Source: Prochlorococcus sp. AG-363-C02 (GTDB taxonomy: Bacteria; Cyanobacteriota; Cyanobacteriia; PCC-6307; Cyanobiaceae). From it: 57,431 nt of DNA. Positions 18,327 to 27,522 of the stretch are shown in pieces. How positions within the stretch are numbered: the stretch's first letter is position 1; each line of letters opens with the position of its first letter. Below the pieces are notes generated by a model. It saw only the letters and a program-made list of their open reading frames with translations, was not told the DNA's origin and ran no database searches. The stretch covers positions 1 through 57,431 of the forward strand of contig QCFH01000009.1 of assembly GCA_003278345.1 (NCBI GenBank). Reading direction: 5' to 3'. The translations under genes and the position numbers were made by a program.

Positions 18327-18743
18327 TTTATATAGTTATAGCTATGTATTAGAAGGATCTTGAAGAGCCGAATCTTAACTGTACTTTATAAAAAGAAAGG
18401 AAAAATGGTTGGAAGACTGAATGATGTATTTGAGGATGTTGAGGCAAAATTAACTGGAAATGTTTTCAACAAGAAACAATTATAGAATTCATTCCATCGT
18501 CTATAAATATCAAATTCACAAGAGAGGCTATAAAGAAAACCGCTAAAATATAAAACCACATCCCTCAATTAGCGCAGCCAAATATCAATTAAATCACTCG
18601 TTTATTAGAGAAAATTACTTGTAATGCAACAAGACAATTGCCTATCACTAGGCTATTATTCCGATTCGAGAAGTGGGCTGATAGAAAAAGATGCAGGGAT
18701 ATCCGAGTTAATTTACCTTCATTATTTCTGTATGAGAAGCATT
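18327..18743. other. Gap between obgE and the porin gene
   Basis: This 417-nt gap separates divergent genes and should hold both promoters. A 26-codon ORF with a ribosome-binding site (AGAAAGGA before the ATG at 18405) is the only coding-like item; it is treated as a finding. The porin frame is open upstream to 18624, but that part does not look like a signal peptide. No terminator or RNA gene was recognised. Confidence 0.6.
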
Positions 18744-19844
18744 ATGAAATCATTCAACAAGTTATTTTTAACTCCTGCAGCACTTGGCCTTTTAGCACCA
18801 ATCGCTATCAGTGCAGGATCAGCCTCTGAATTCGAAACAACTACAAAAGTTAGTGGTACAACAACTTTTATTGTTGGTGCAACTGATTTTGAACAAGGTG
18901 TTGCTAATAGCGGATCAGCTGTAATTTCTAAGTATGCAGTTGATTTTACTGTAAATACAAGTTTCACAGGAGAAGATAGCTTAGTTGCTGGGTTCGAAAC
19001 TGGTAATGACGATGCAAATAACAAGATGGCTACAACCAGTTCAGTTATTGGGAATGGGAGTTTAAATATTCATTCTCTTTACTACCAATTCCCTATTGGT
19101 GACAACTTTACCGTTGCAGCCGGTCCTCTTTTAGATCAAGACGACTTAATCCCAACTACTTTGTCTACCTACAGTAATACTGGAACCTTGGATGCCTACC
19201 TTATGGAGCCAGGAGGTATAGCAACTCATGGTTTAACTGGTTCCGGAGCCGCAATAGCTTTTAATAACGAAAAAGGATTTAATGCAAGTGTAAACGTTAT
19301 TTCCACATTAGGAGCAAATTCAACGCAAGGTATGTTCACTAGTGAAGGGTTGGATATAGTTACTTTGTCTGCTGGATATGACTCAAGTAATGCTGGCTTT
19401 GGTGTGATTTATTCAAAAATAGATGATCCAACTTCACTACTGGAGACATACGATGGAAATATCTCAGATTTATTAGGAACTACCTTTGACGACTCCCATA
19501 TCGTTGCAGTAGGTGGTTATTGGAACATTACAGAATCAGCTGATGTAAGTGCAGCCATAACTCATATCAACCCAGGCGTTTCAGGTACAGATAATGGCCA
19601 AACTTTTGCTGTTGGAGTCGATTACGAAGTAGGACCTGGGACAATAAGTGTAGGAGCATCTACCTACCCTGAATGGAATCTAACTACAGGAGATTACAGT
19701 CAAGCTGGAAATATGTATGAAGTTTATTATGAATTCCCAGTTGCTGATAGCATAAAAGTAAAGCCATTATTACAGGTAACGGGGCTTGATTCAGATTGGG
19801 TTGATCAGAACATTTATGCTATAGAGACTCAATTTAGTTTTTAA
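18744..19844 (+). CDS. Outer-membrane porin-like protein with signal peptide
   Basis: 366 residues from ATG 18744. A clear Sec signal peptide (KLFLTPAALGLLAPIAISAG, cleaved near SAS) leads to a protein rich in Ser, Thr, Gly and alternating hydrophobic residues typical of beta-barrel strands. It ends in a C-terminal Phe (ETQFSF), the outer-membrane insertion signature. Only the barrel-like part is seen; the SLH domain of larger cyanobacterial porins is lacking. It is probably one of the multi-copy porins that let nutrients across the outer membrane. An ATG at 18732 is a possible alternative start. Confidence 0.75.
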   Translation: MKSFNKLFLTPAALGLLAPIAISAGSASEFETTTKVSGTTTFIVGATDFEQGVANSGSAVISKYAVDFTVNTSFTGEDSLVAGFETGNDDANNKMATTSSVIGNGSLNIHSLYYQFPIGDNFTVAAGPLLDQDDLIPTTLSTYSNTGTLDAYLMEPGGIATHGLTGSGAAIAFNNEKGFNASVNVISTLGANSTQGMFTSEGLDIVTLSAGYDSSNAGFGVIYSKIDDPTSLLETYDGNISDLLGTTFDDSHIVAVGGYWNITESADVSAAITHINPGVSGTDNGQTFAVGVDYEVGPGTISVGASTYPEWNLTTGDYSQAGNMYEVYYEFPVADSIKVKPLLQVTGLDSDWVDQNIYAIETQFSF

Positions 19845-19894
19845 TAGATCAAAAATATTAATTTTTTAAATTTGAATTAAATATACTAATAAAT

Positions 19895-20182
19895 TTAAAT
19901 ATTTCCAGCTTCTACACAAGTCCATCTATGGTCAAATTGCCATACTTTTTTATATATTGCATCAGTTATCTCCTCACCTGCTGCATTACATAAAGACAAA
20001 GTCTCCATTGGAATCGAATGCAAAGTTGGACTTGTTATTCCACTTACTTCAGGTCTTGTTCCTGGTCCTTGCCGATAACTCCCAATGACAAGCAAGTACT
20101 TGGCTATTGCTTCTGACTGAAAACTAAGAACTGCCAGCAATGAGAGAAGAAATGAAAGAATGAAGTTTCTTTTTCTTAGCAT
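19895..20182 (-). CDS. Small secreted hypothetical protein
   Basis: 95 residues with a convincing signal peptide (basic MLRKRN, hydrophobic FILSFLLSLLAVLSF, cleavage near AIA/K). The mature part is about 67 residues with two cysteines (SLCNAAG and WTCVEAG) that may form a disulfide in the periplasm. Function unknown. It is convergent with the porin gene across a 50-nt gap. Confidence 0.65.
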   Translation of the reverse strand: MLRKRNFILSFLLSLLAVLSFQSEAIAKYLLVIGSYRQGPGTRPEVSGITSPTLHSIPMETLSLCNAAGEEITDAIYKKVWQFDHRWTCVEAGNI

Positions 20183-20605
20183 AAGTAATTAATTCATTTG
20201 AAATAATTATAAATTATATTATTCACAATTGATTCAATTAAATTATTTTCTTCTAATTTAGAAATCGATAAGATGATTTATTCCCTAGCAAACTTTTTCC
20301 TTAACCATAATTCCTTTTATTGATAAATCCAATCCTCAAATTTATTGCAAATACTAAGTTTACATATAAGAAATCAACATTTTATTTTTCCATGCATGAT
20401 AAAAATTATATTCATTGTGTAAATATAAAGAGGATAAATCTAAACAGCTATTATTATTACAACTAGATAACCAAATTTAATTCATAGAATAATTTAATTC
20501 TACATACAAAATAGAGTATACGATTGAATACAAATATTGATAGAGAGTAGATTACTGATTGGTTTTGGAAAGAAATATGCAAAGTCAATCAAGATAATCT
20601 ATAAA
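20183..20605. other. AT-rich gap between mutS2 and the small secreted protein gene
   Basis: 423 nt, very AT-rich. No ORF of reasonable quality, tRNA, terminator hairpin or repeat is seen. It should contain the promoter of the minus-strand gene ending at 19895. Confidence 0.6.
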
Positions 20606-23023
20606 TTATTTCAACCAAACAACACTGCAACCAGCTCCACCATCCTGTAAATCAGCAGCTCTTATTTTATCAACATAATCAAGACTTTCAAGCCAATCTA
20701 AAAGGCCTTTTTTTAAGCGGCCACTACCAATGCCATGAACAATCCATAAAGGACTGATTGTATTTCTTAATTTTTCTTCGACAACAGATTCAGCTTCGTG
20801 GACTCTCAGTCCCCTAACATCAATAGTGTTTTTCTTAGTTCTAACGATTGAAGAACTACCTAAAGATATACTAGTTTTGATATTAATTACAGATTTAGGA
20901 TGAGTAGGTTTTTGCCCTTCCAGGCTTTCTACAGAGTTCAAATCCACAGTACTTCTAAACATACCGCACATAACAATCAATTGCATTCCATCATCTGAGA
21001 CTTTCTTAACTTCTCCTGACTTCCCTAAAGAAATCACCCTGACACGATCACCTACTTTTGGGAACCACCTTGTTTTTTTATTATTAGTTTTTCTTTCACG
21101 ATTACGTGCCTCAAGTTTCTTTAATCTTTGGCCAGCCACCCTAGCCATCTCACCATCAGCCGACCCATCTCGTAATCGTCTAATCAATTCCCTTACTTCC
21201 TTTTGTCCTTCTAAAATAGACGTTTCTAATTGCTTGCGACGTTGCTCCTGAAAATCTTGGGACAGTTTTCGTTGTTGTTCCCATTGGCTTAGCAACTCTT
21301 CATGAAGCAACTCAGTACGAGCCAGAAGAGCAGCAGCATCTTCTGCAGCTTCTTGCTGTTTTTTGCGCTGATCTTCCAAACCTTGTATTACATGATTTAT
21401 ATTTTCTATACCATGGCTACTAATTAAGTTTTGTGCGCTCTCAATAACCGCCTGTTCAAGGCCTAATCTCCTTGCAATTACTAAGGCGTTACTTCTTCCT
21501 GGTATACCCCAATGTAAAAAATATGTAGGACTCATCGTTTCACTACAAAAGCCAACAGAGGCATTTTCAAAACGCGAGTCACTATATTTTAATGACTTCA
21601 ATTCCCCAAAATGAGTAGTCGCAATAGTCAAGCGAGTTCTATCAGCAAGAGTGCTCAACAATGCCATAGCCAGGGCAGTACCTTCTGTTGGATCAGTGCC
21701 CGCACCTAACTCATCCAATAAAACCAATGAAGGTCCAGATTGATTGGTTAATGACTTAAGAATGCGATCTATACGAATAATATGTCCACTAAAAGTAGAC
21801 AAGCTTTGTTGAAGTGATTGCTCATCACCAATATCTGCTAAAATCTGATTAAACCAAGGTAAAGATGGTTTACCTATACATGGCAAAAATAATCCAAGTT
21901 TTGCCATAAGGGCTGCCAATCCAATACTTTTTAATGTGACTGTTTTCCCCCCAGTATTTGGTCCTGTAATCGCAACTACTCTTAATTCTGAAGAAACATC
22001 CAAGCTAACTGGTACCACCTTATTCCCTCCCTCATAATGCTCTTGCCAAACAAGCAAAGGATGTCGGAACTCTTCAAGCAAAAATTTGGTTTCTGATTCT
22101 TTGTGTATCTGTGGAGCGACTCCTCCTAACCACTTTCCATATCGTGCTCGTGCTAAAGCAAAGTCTAGTTTCATTAAGATTTGACATAGCAATGTTAGTT
22201 CCGAGAAATTTGAGCCAACTTCACTACTCCATTGTGCCAATAATCTCTTTTCTTCTAGCAGAATTTTTCCTTGCAATACACTAATTTGATCTCCTAAAAG
22301 AATTATTGATTGTGGTTCTATAAAAATAGTATTGCCCGAAGCAGAGCTATCATGAACAGTGCCTTTAAACTGATCAACGGCATTTGCCTTTACTGCTAAA
22401 ACTGGCCTGCCAAATCTTTCAGCAATAATATTATCTTGAAGAATCGTAGAATATCTATTCATAATCTCTTTTATTAGCTCTCGTCTTTCTATTCGTAAGT
22501 GGAATAAATTATTACGCAAGTTAGTCAATTTCTCACTAGCTCTATCCGCTACGCGTCCACCTTCTTCTAATCCAAACTCTATAAGTCTCTTTAGCTCAGG
22601 CAAAGTCTTCATATCAGCTACTAAGCGAGAGATAATTGGTCGAATTTCCGTTTGTACAATCTGACTACGTAATCGTCGCGAAGCTTTTAAAGTTTCTGCG
22701 ATTTCTAAGAGTTCCAAGCCAGAAGCAACACCTCCCTTTAAACATCTGTTCAAAATATGCTCTATATCATTAACACCAAGAAAACTCAAGCCTCCTTCTA
22801 TCTCCTCATCTATCTCACTCATCTCAATAGTTTCAGCAAGATAACTACAAGAAGTCTCAAATTCCTTTGGAATTAAACCACTATTACATTTTCGTCTACC
22901 TGGAGAAGTGCTTGCAAATGAAGCAAGTTGCTCACAAACTCTTTGCCACTCCAATAATTCAAGTGATTCTTCAGATGCAGTATCAAAAAGAGATAAGTTA
23001 GAGTTCTTCTTTTTGAAAGCCAT
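20606..23023 (-). CDS. mutS2: MutS2 ATPase/endonuclease
   Basis: 805 residues. The MutS2 family suppresses recombination and can rescue collided ribosomes. MutS core with clamp and lever helices occupies about 1-320. The ATPase has Walker A ITGPNTGGKTVTLKS, then LLDELGAGTDPTEG (Walker B) and ATTHFGELK. A long coiled coil rich in Gln and Glu lies at about 520-620. A KOW-like segment follows, and the C-terminal Smr domain has IDVRGLRVHEAES and LWIVHGIGSGRLKKGL. MutS mismatch domain I is absent, which separates it from MutS1. ATG at 23023. Confidence 0.95.
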   Translation of the reverse strand: MAFKKKNSNLSLFDTASEESLELLEWQRVCEQLASFASTSPGRRKCNSGLIPKEFETSCSYLAETIEMSEIDEEIEGGLSFLGVNDIEHILNRCLKGGVASGLELLEIAETLKASRRLRSQIVQTEIRPIISRLVADMKTLPELKRLIEFGLEEGGRVADRASEKLTNLRNNLFHLRIERRELIKEIMNRYSTILQDNIIAERFGRPVLAVKANAVDQFKGTVHDSSASGNTIFIEPQSIILLGDQISVLQGKILLEEKRLLAQWSSEVGSNFSELTLLCQILMKLDFALARARYGKWLGGVAPQIHKESETKFLLEEFRHPLLVWQEHYEGGNKVVPVSLDVSSELRVVAITGPNTGGKTVTLKSIGLAALMAKLGLFLPCIGKPSLPWFNQILADIGDEQSLQQSLSTFSGHIIRIDRILKSLTNQSGPSLVLLDELGAGTDPTEGTALAMALLSTLADRTRLTIATTHFGELKSLKYSDSRFENASVGFCSETMSPTYFLHWGIPGRSNALVIARRLGLEQAVIESAQNLISSHGIENINHVIQGLEDQRKKQQEAAEDAAALLARTELLHEELLSQWEQQRKLSQDFQEQRRKQLETSILEGQKEVRELIRRLRDGSADGEMARVAGQRLKKLEARNRERKTNNKKTRWFPKVGDRVRVISLGKSGEVKKVSDDGMQLIVMCGMFRSTVDLNSVESLEGQKPTHPKSVINIKTSISLGSSSIVRTKKNTIDVRGLRVHEAESVVEEKLRNTISPLWIVHGIGSGRLKKGLLDWLESLDYVDKIRAADLQDGGAGCSVVWLK

Positions 23024-23029
23024 TCAATA

Positions 23030-23431
23030 TTATTCTGTTATTTCCTGATTAGAAGGAATTCCTTCTACAGGCAAATACAACATTTCCAACCAATTCCCTT
23101 CAGAATCTTTGAGATAGAAAGACGAAGTGCCATCGCGATGTTCATGTATAGAGCCAACTTTAACTCCAGCTGCCATTAATTCCTGATGAGCTTTTTCGAC
23201 CTCAATTTTATTTGTAAAATGAAAAGCAAAATGAGGACCTGCAGCTTTATAATTAGGACCCAATAAAGCCAATCCATCAGTACTAGGCTGGGCTTCTAAA
23301 TAACACCACTCACTATCATCCCAAACGAGTTTCATGCCCAAACTCAGATAAAAAGATTTTGCTCTTTCTAAATCTTTTACTCTTATGGCAACATGACCAA
23401 GCCTTTTTACATTAACAATTTTTTTTTTCAA
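23030..23431 (-). CDS. VOC (glyoxalase/bleomycin-resistance) family protein
   Basis: 133 residues of a single VOC domain: GHVAIRVKDLERAKSFYLSLGM at the N-terminus, then FAFHF and the closing DSEGNWLEMLYLP. Metal-ligand candidates (His near 13, His near 73, Glu near 118) are in place. Glyoxalase I, dioxygenase or resistance activities are all possible; none can be chosen. It lies 6 nt upstream of mutS2 on the same strand, so the two are probably co-transcribed. Confidence 0.82.
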   Translation of the reverse strand: MKKKIVNVKRLGHVAIRVKDLERAKSFYLSLGMKLVWDDSEWCYLEAQPSTDGLALLGPNYKAAGPHFAFHFTNKIEVEKAHQELMAAGVKVGSIHEHRDGTSSFYLKDSEGNWLEMLYLPVEGIPSNQEITE

Positions 23432-23500
23432 AATCTTTTCAACAATTAGGCTTCATTCTAAAAGCATTCCCAGAAAATTTATTGGAATCTATTTAACAAA

Positions 23501-24508
23501 TTAAATTAGTTCATCTTTTAACCAATTAGCCGCATCACATGCATGATAAGTCAAAATCAAATCAGCCCCTGCCCTTTTAAAACTTAATAGAGTTTCAAGG
23601 ACAACCGCCTTTTCATCAATCCATCCCTGCGCAGCTGCGGCTTTAACCATGGAATATTCACCGCTTACGTTATATGCAGCAATAGGCAATTCAGACTCTT
23701 GCCTTAGCCTTAAAATAATATCCAAGTAAGCAAGTCCAGGCTTAACCATCAATATATCTGACCCTTCCTGTTCATCTAGCTGAGCCTCTGTAATGGCCTC
23801 TCTAGAGTTAGCTGGATTCATTTGATAAGTACTTTTATCTTTTGGAATAGGCTTTAAGTTCAAAGATTTTGGAGCTGAGTCAAGTGCCTCTCTGAATGGT
23901 CCGTAGTATGCAGAAGAATATTTAGCGGTATAACTAATAATCCCAACATTTTCAAATCCTTCATCATCCAAAGCCTCACGAATAGCACCAACACGTCCAT
24001 CCATCATGTCACTCGGACCAATCAAATCTGCACCAGAATCAGCCTGAACAATTGCTTGTTTGCATAGCTGATCAACTGTTTCGTCATTCAAAATCTCTCC
24101 ATCTGAATTGACAATTCCATCATGTCCATCACTTGAATATGGATCTAAAGCTACATCAGTCATAATTATCATCTCAGGCAATTCTTTTTTTAGCTTCCTA
24201 ATTGCTCTTGGAATTAAACCGTTTTCATTAAAACATTCTTCGCCTTCTTCAGTTTTAAGAGAGTCAGCAATCTTTGGGAATAAGACAACACATCTAATTC
24301 CTAGCTCCCAAGCTCTTGTAACTTCTCCAATCAAAGTATCTAATGTCCAGCGATTTGCACCAGGCATAGCTCCTATTGGTTCAATATCCTTTCCCTCATG
24401 AATGAATAAAGGGTAAATAAAATCAGATGCAGAAACAATATTTTCTTTCACCATACTTCTTAAAGCAGGTGTTCTTCTTAAGCGGCGAGGTCGATAGGTT
24501 AATTCCAT
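23501..24508 (-). CDS. hemB: Delta-aminolevulinic acid dehydratase (porphobilinogen synthase)
   Basis: 335 residues. It condenses two aminolevulinates to porphobilinogen, feeding chlorophyll and haem. The Schiff-base Lys lies in DILMVKPGLAYLDI. The metal loop reads DVALDPYSSDGHDGIV, i.e. the three Zn-binding cysteines of animal enzymes are Ala/Asp/Asp, the Mg-dependent plant/cyanobacterial version. Length is standard. The start at 24508 is an ATG with ELTYRPRRLRR, as in relatives. A small gene lies 15 nt upstream on the same strand. Confidence 0.96.
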   Translation of the reverse strand: MELTYRPRRLRRTPALRSMVKENIVSASDFIYPLFIHEGKDIEPIGAMPGANRWTLDTLIGEVTRAWELGIRCVVLFPKIADSLKTEEGEECFNENGLIPRAIRKLKKELPEMIIMTDVALDPYSSDGHDGIVNSDGEILNDETVDQLCKQAIVQADSGADLIGPSDMMDGRVGAIREALDDEGFENVGIISYTAKYSSAYYGPFREALDSAPKSLNLKPIPKDKSTYQMNPANSREAITEAQLDEQEGSDILMVKPGLAYLDIILRLRQESELPIAAYNVSGEYSMVKAAAAQGWIDEKAVVLETLLSFKRAGADLILTYHACDAANWLKDELI

Positions 24509-24523
24509 ATGTTTAAAGTCAAA

Positions 24524-24745
24524 TCAACTAACACTGATCGTAGAGCTTTCAGGAAAATGAAACTCATTAATGGCACTATCCAAGCACTTTTTATTATTGA
24601 CTTTACATCTGATCATTTTCTTAAAAGCATTACTATAACAAGTATTTCGATGCATACCTCGATAAAGATCTGAAAAAAATAAAGAATTATTTTTAAAATA
24701 AAAGGATATATAGAACCTTTTAATCTCTTTAAAAATAAAAATCAT
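24524..24745 (-). CDS. Small cysteine-containing hypothetical protein upstream of hemB
   Basis: 73 residues. It starts at ATG 24745 with an AGAGG ribosome-binding sequence 7 nt before it, and ends 15 nt upstream of hemB on the same strand. The N-terminal 25 residues are aromatic and hydrophobic (IFIFKEIKRFYISFYF) but broken by charges. The second half, RGMHRNTCYSNAFKKMIRC, has three Cys in total. No family is recognised. The position and ribosome site suggest a short leader gene co-transcribed with hemB. Confidence 0.5.
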   Translation of the reverse strand: MIFIFKEIKRFYISFYFKNNSLFFSDLYRGMHRNTCYSNAFKKMIRCKVNNKKCLDSAINEFHFPESSTISVS

Positions 24746-24801
24746 ATGGTACCTCTACAAGTTAAGCTGCATCAAGTTAATTGAAAAATGGAGTTTTTTA
24801 A

Positions 24802-26457
24802 GTGAACCTAATTCATGGTCTTCACCTTAAAAACGTTAGAGGTGATGTATTAGGGGGTCTTACAGCTGCAGTTGTTGCATTACCTTTAGCACTAGCCTTT
24901 GGTAATGCAGCTCTTGGCCCTGGAGGGGCAATATATGGACTTTACGGGGCAGTTGTTGTTGGATTTCTTGCTGCCTTGTTTGGAGGAACTCCTGCACAAG
25001 TAAGTGGTCCCACAGGACCAATGAGCGTAACAGTTGCTGGAGTTGTAGCAAGCCTTGCAGCTGTAGGAGTTCCAAGAGATCTTTCTGCAGAGCAAATTTT
25101 GCCCCTTGTAATGGCTGCTGTGGTTATAGGAGGCTTATTTCAAGTCTTATTTGGAATCTTAAAGCTTGGGAAATATATAACACTTGTCCCTTACTCAGTC
25201 GTATCAGGCTTTATGTCTGGTATTGGTGTAATTATAATCGCCCTTCAAATTGGACCTCTTTTAGGAATTAGTACAAGAGGTGGTGTAATTGAATCTCTAT
25301 CTACGGTTTTCAATAATTTTCAACCCAATGGAGCAGCTATAGCAGTAGCCATAATGACTCTTGCCATAGTTTTTCTAACTCCCAGAAAAATAAGTCAATG
25401 GATTCCTTCTCCACTCTTGGCTTTATTAATAGTTACACCTCTTTCAATTGTTCTTTTTGGTGGCAATGCTGTAGATCGAATAGGTGAAATACCAAGAGGA
25501 GTACCATCACTTAGTATTCCTAGTTTCAATCAATACTTACCAATTATTCTTAAAGCAGGTCTTGTTCTTGCAGTATTAGGAGCAATTGATTCCTTACTTA
25601 CTTCACTTGTTGCAGACAATATTTCGCAAACAAGACATAACTCTGACAGAGAATTGATTGGTCAAGGAATCGGGAATGCTATTGCGGGCTTATTCTCTGG
25701 CCTCCCAGGCGCTGGGGCAACAATGAGAACAGTTATAAACGTCAAATCAGGAGGTGCGACTCCATTATCTGGGATGGTTCATTCAATCGTCCTATTAATA
25801 GTTTTAGTTGGTGCAGGTCCTCTTGCAGAGCAAATACCAACAGCCCTTCTAGCAGGAATTCTTATAAAAGTTGGTTTAGACATTATTGATTGGGGGTTCC
25901 TACTCCGGGCTCATAAACTTTCTCTTAAAACTGCCAGTGTGATGTATGGCGTTTTATTAATGACTGTTTTCTGGGATTTAATCTGGGCAGTATTAGTTGG
26001 TGTGTTTATAGCAAATATGCTCACAATAGATTCAATCACGCAAACACAATTAGAAGGAATGGAAGCTGATAACCCCATTCAATCAGGTGATGAAGATCTA
26101 CCATCTTTACCTTTAGAGGAAAAAGATTTGCTTAGTAATTGCTCTGGAGAAGTAATGCTATTCAGACTAAAAGGTCCACTTAGTTTTGGAGCAGCAAAAG
26201 GAATAACTGAAAGAATGATGCTTGTAAGAAATTACAAGGTTTTAATCTTGGATATAACAGATGTCCCAAGGCTAGGGGTAACTGCAACCCTAGCAATAGA
26301 AGATATGATTCAAGAGGCAAGAATCAATTCAAGAAAAGCTTATGTTGCAGGTGCAACTGGCAAAGTTAAAGAGAGACTATCTAAATTTGGAGTCTCAGGA
26401 TTAATAGACACTAGGAAACAAGCATTAGAAATAGCACTAAATGAAATAAAAGACTGA
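24802..26457 (+). CDS. bicA: SulP-family transporter, BicA-like bicarbonate/anion transporter with STAS domain
   Basis: 551 residues. N-terminal transport domain with 10-12 hydrophobic segments. Conserved SulP blocks are visible: GDVLGGLTAAVVALPLALAF, FGGTPAQVSGPTGPM, SGFMSGIGVI and GQGIGNAIAGLFSGLPGAGA. The cytoplasmic STAS domain occupies about 450-551 (VMLFRLKGPLSFGAAKG and ILDITDVPRLGVTATLA). It resembles Synechococcus BicA over the whole length, so low-affinity Na+-dependent bicarbonate uptake is the favoured function; sulfate cannot be ruled out. GTG start with GGAG 9 nt upstream. It is first in a likely bicA-sbtA-sbtB operon. Confidence 0.85.
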   Translation: MNLIHGLHLKNVRGDVLGGLTAAVVALPLALAFGNAALGPGGAIYGLYGAVVVGFLAALFGGTPAQVSGPTGPMSVTVAGVVASLAAVGVPRDLSAEQILPLVMAAVVIGGLFQVLFGILKLGKYITLVPYSVVSGFMSGIGVIIIALQIGPLLGISTRGGVIESLSTVFNNFQPNGAAIAVAIMTLAIVFLTPRKISQWIPSPLLALLIVTPLSIVLFGGNAVDRIGEIPRGVPSLSIPSFNQYLPIILKAGLVLAVLGAIDSLLTSLVADNISQTRHNSDRELIGQGIGNAIAGLFSGLPGAGATMRTVINVKSGGATPLSGMVHSIVLLIVLVGAGPLAEQIPTALLAGILIKVGLDIIDWGFLLRAHKLSLKTASVMYGVLLMTVFWDLIWAVLVGVFIANMLTIDSITQTQLEGMEADNPIQSGDEDLPSLPLEEKDLLSNCSGEVMLFRLKGPLSFGAAKGITERMMLVRNYKVLILDITDVPRLGVTATLAIEDMIQEARINSRKAYVAGATGKVKERLSKFGVSGLIDTRKQALEIALNEIKD

Positions 26458-26522
26458 TATTTAAGGTTGCATTAAAAGCAAATCTTACACCCTGAAAAAG
26501 ATCTGAATCTAAATCGAACCTT

Positions 26523-27518
26523 ATGGAGACCAATCTTGTACTTCAAAATGTTTTAACTCCACCGGTACTTTTCTTCTTTCTTGGAATTATTGCTGTAGTT
26601 GCTCGATCTGATCTTGAAATTCCTGCTCCTTTACCTAAATTATTTTCTTTATACCTGTTATTGGCGATTGGCTTTAAAGGTGGATTAGAACTTGAAAAAA
26701 GTGGACTTGGTGGGCAAGTCCTTCCAACTGTTTTGGCTGCTATAGCCATGTCATTATTTATACCTCTAGTATGTTTTTTAATCTTACGTTTAAAACTTGA
26801 TGTTTTTAATTCCGCAGCAATTGCGGCAGCGTATGGATCAATAAGTGCAGTTACATTTATTACAGCTGAAAGCTTTCTAGCAAGCCTAGAAATTCCATTT
26901 GATGGTTTCATGGTTGCGGCTTTAGCCTTAATGGAATCCCCTGCAATAATTGTTGGTCTATTGCTAGTAAAATTAGGAGCTCCAAAAAATCGTCCTAATG
27001 GTAGAGAAATGAAATGGGGATCAATTCTTCATGAATCAATGCTTAATGGATCAGTTTATTTGCTTTTAGGAAGTCTTTTGATCGGATTCTTAACTGCTGC
27101 TAATAATCCTATTGGCATAGAAAAAATGAATCCTTTTACAGATAAATTATTCTATGGAGCCGAATGCTTTTTTCTATTAGATATGGGAATAGTGGCAGCG
27201 CAGCGACTCCCTGGACTTAAAAAAGCAGGTTCATTTTTAATTATGTTCGCAATTTTTATTCCTTTGCTAAATGCATTAATTGGAATTTTTATAGCGAAGT
27301 TATTATCACTTGAACCAGGTAACGCATTATTATTTGCAGTTCTTTGTGCTAGTGCCTCATATCTTGCTGTACCAGCTGCAATGCGCATGACAGTACCAGA
27401 AGCAAAAGCAAGTTATTACATTTCAACTACTCTTGGACTAACATTTCCTTTTAACATTGTTATAGGGATACCGCTCTATATGAGTTTAGTAAACAAAATC
27501 ATCCCTTCTATTGGATAA
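26523..27518 (+). CDS. sbtA: SbtA-type sodium-dependent bicarbonate transporter
   Basis: 331 residues with about ten hydrophobic helices arranged as two inverted halves. Segments resembling SbtA are the early IPAPLPKLFSLYLLLAIGFKGG, then ITAESFLASL, ALALMESPAIIVGLLLV and the repeat-like SASYLAVPAAMRMTVPEA. It is shorter than Synechocystis SbtA (374): the hydrophilic loop between the halves is only about 20 residues (APKNRPNGREMKWG). High-affinity bicarbonate uptake at the cell membrane is expected from family and context. The adjacent sbtB, 4 nt downstream, strongly supports the call. Confidence 0.87.
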   Translation: METNLVLQNVLTPPVLFFFLGIIAVVARSDLEIPAPLPKLFSLYLLLAIGFKGGLELEKSGLGGQVLPTVLAAIAMSLFIPLVCFLILRLKLDVFNSAAIAAAYGSISAVTFITAESFLASLEIPFDGFMVAALALMESPAIIVGLLLVKLGAPKNRPNGREMKWGSILHESMLNGSVYLLLGSLLIGFLTAANNPIGIEKMNPFTDKLFYGAECFFLLDMGIVAAQRLPGLKKAGSFLIMFAIFIPLLNALIGIFIAKLLSLEPGNALLFAVLCASASYLAVPAAMRMTVPEAKASYYISTTLGLTFPFNIVIGIPLYMSLVNKIIPSIG

Positions 27519-27522
27519 ATAA

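Noticed and set aside
18386-18568. Minus-strand 60-residue frame upstream of the porin gene
   Set aside because: No ribosome-binding sequence seen, hydrophobic/aromatic composition typical of AT-rich antisense, and no homology recognised.
20530-20640. Short frame toward the mutS2 3' end with a WFWKE segment
   Set aside because: It has no start codon and overlaps mutS2; likely chance.
24860-25095. Minus-strand frames inside the SulP gene
   Set aside because: Leucine/glutamine-rich repeats are the antisense of the transporter's Ala/Gly/Val-rich helices.
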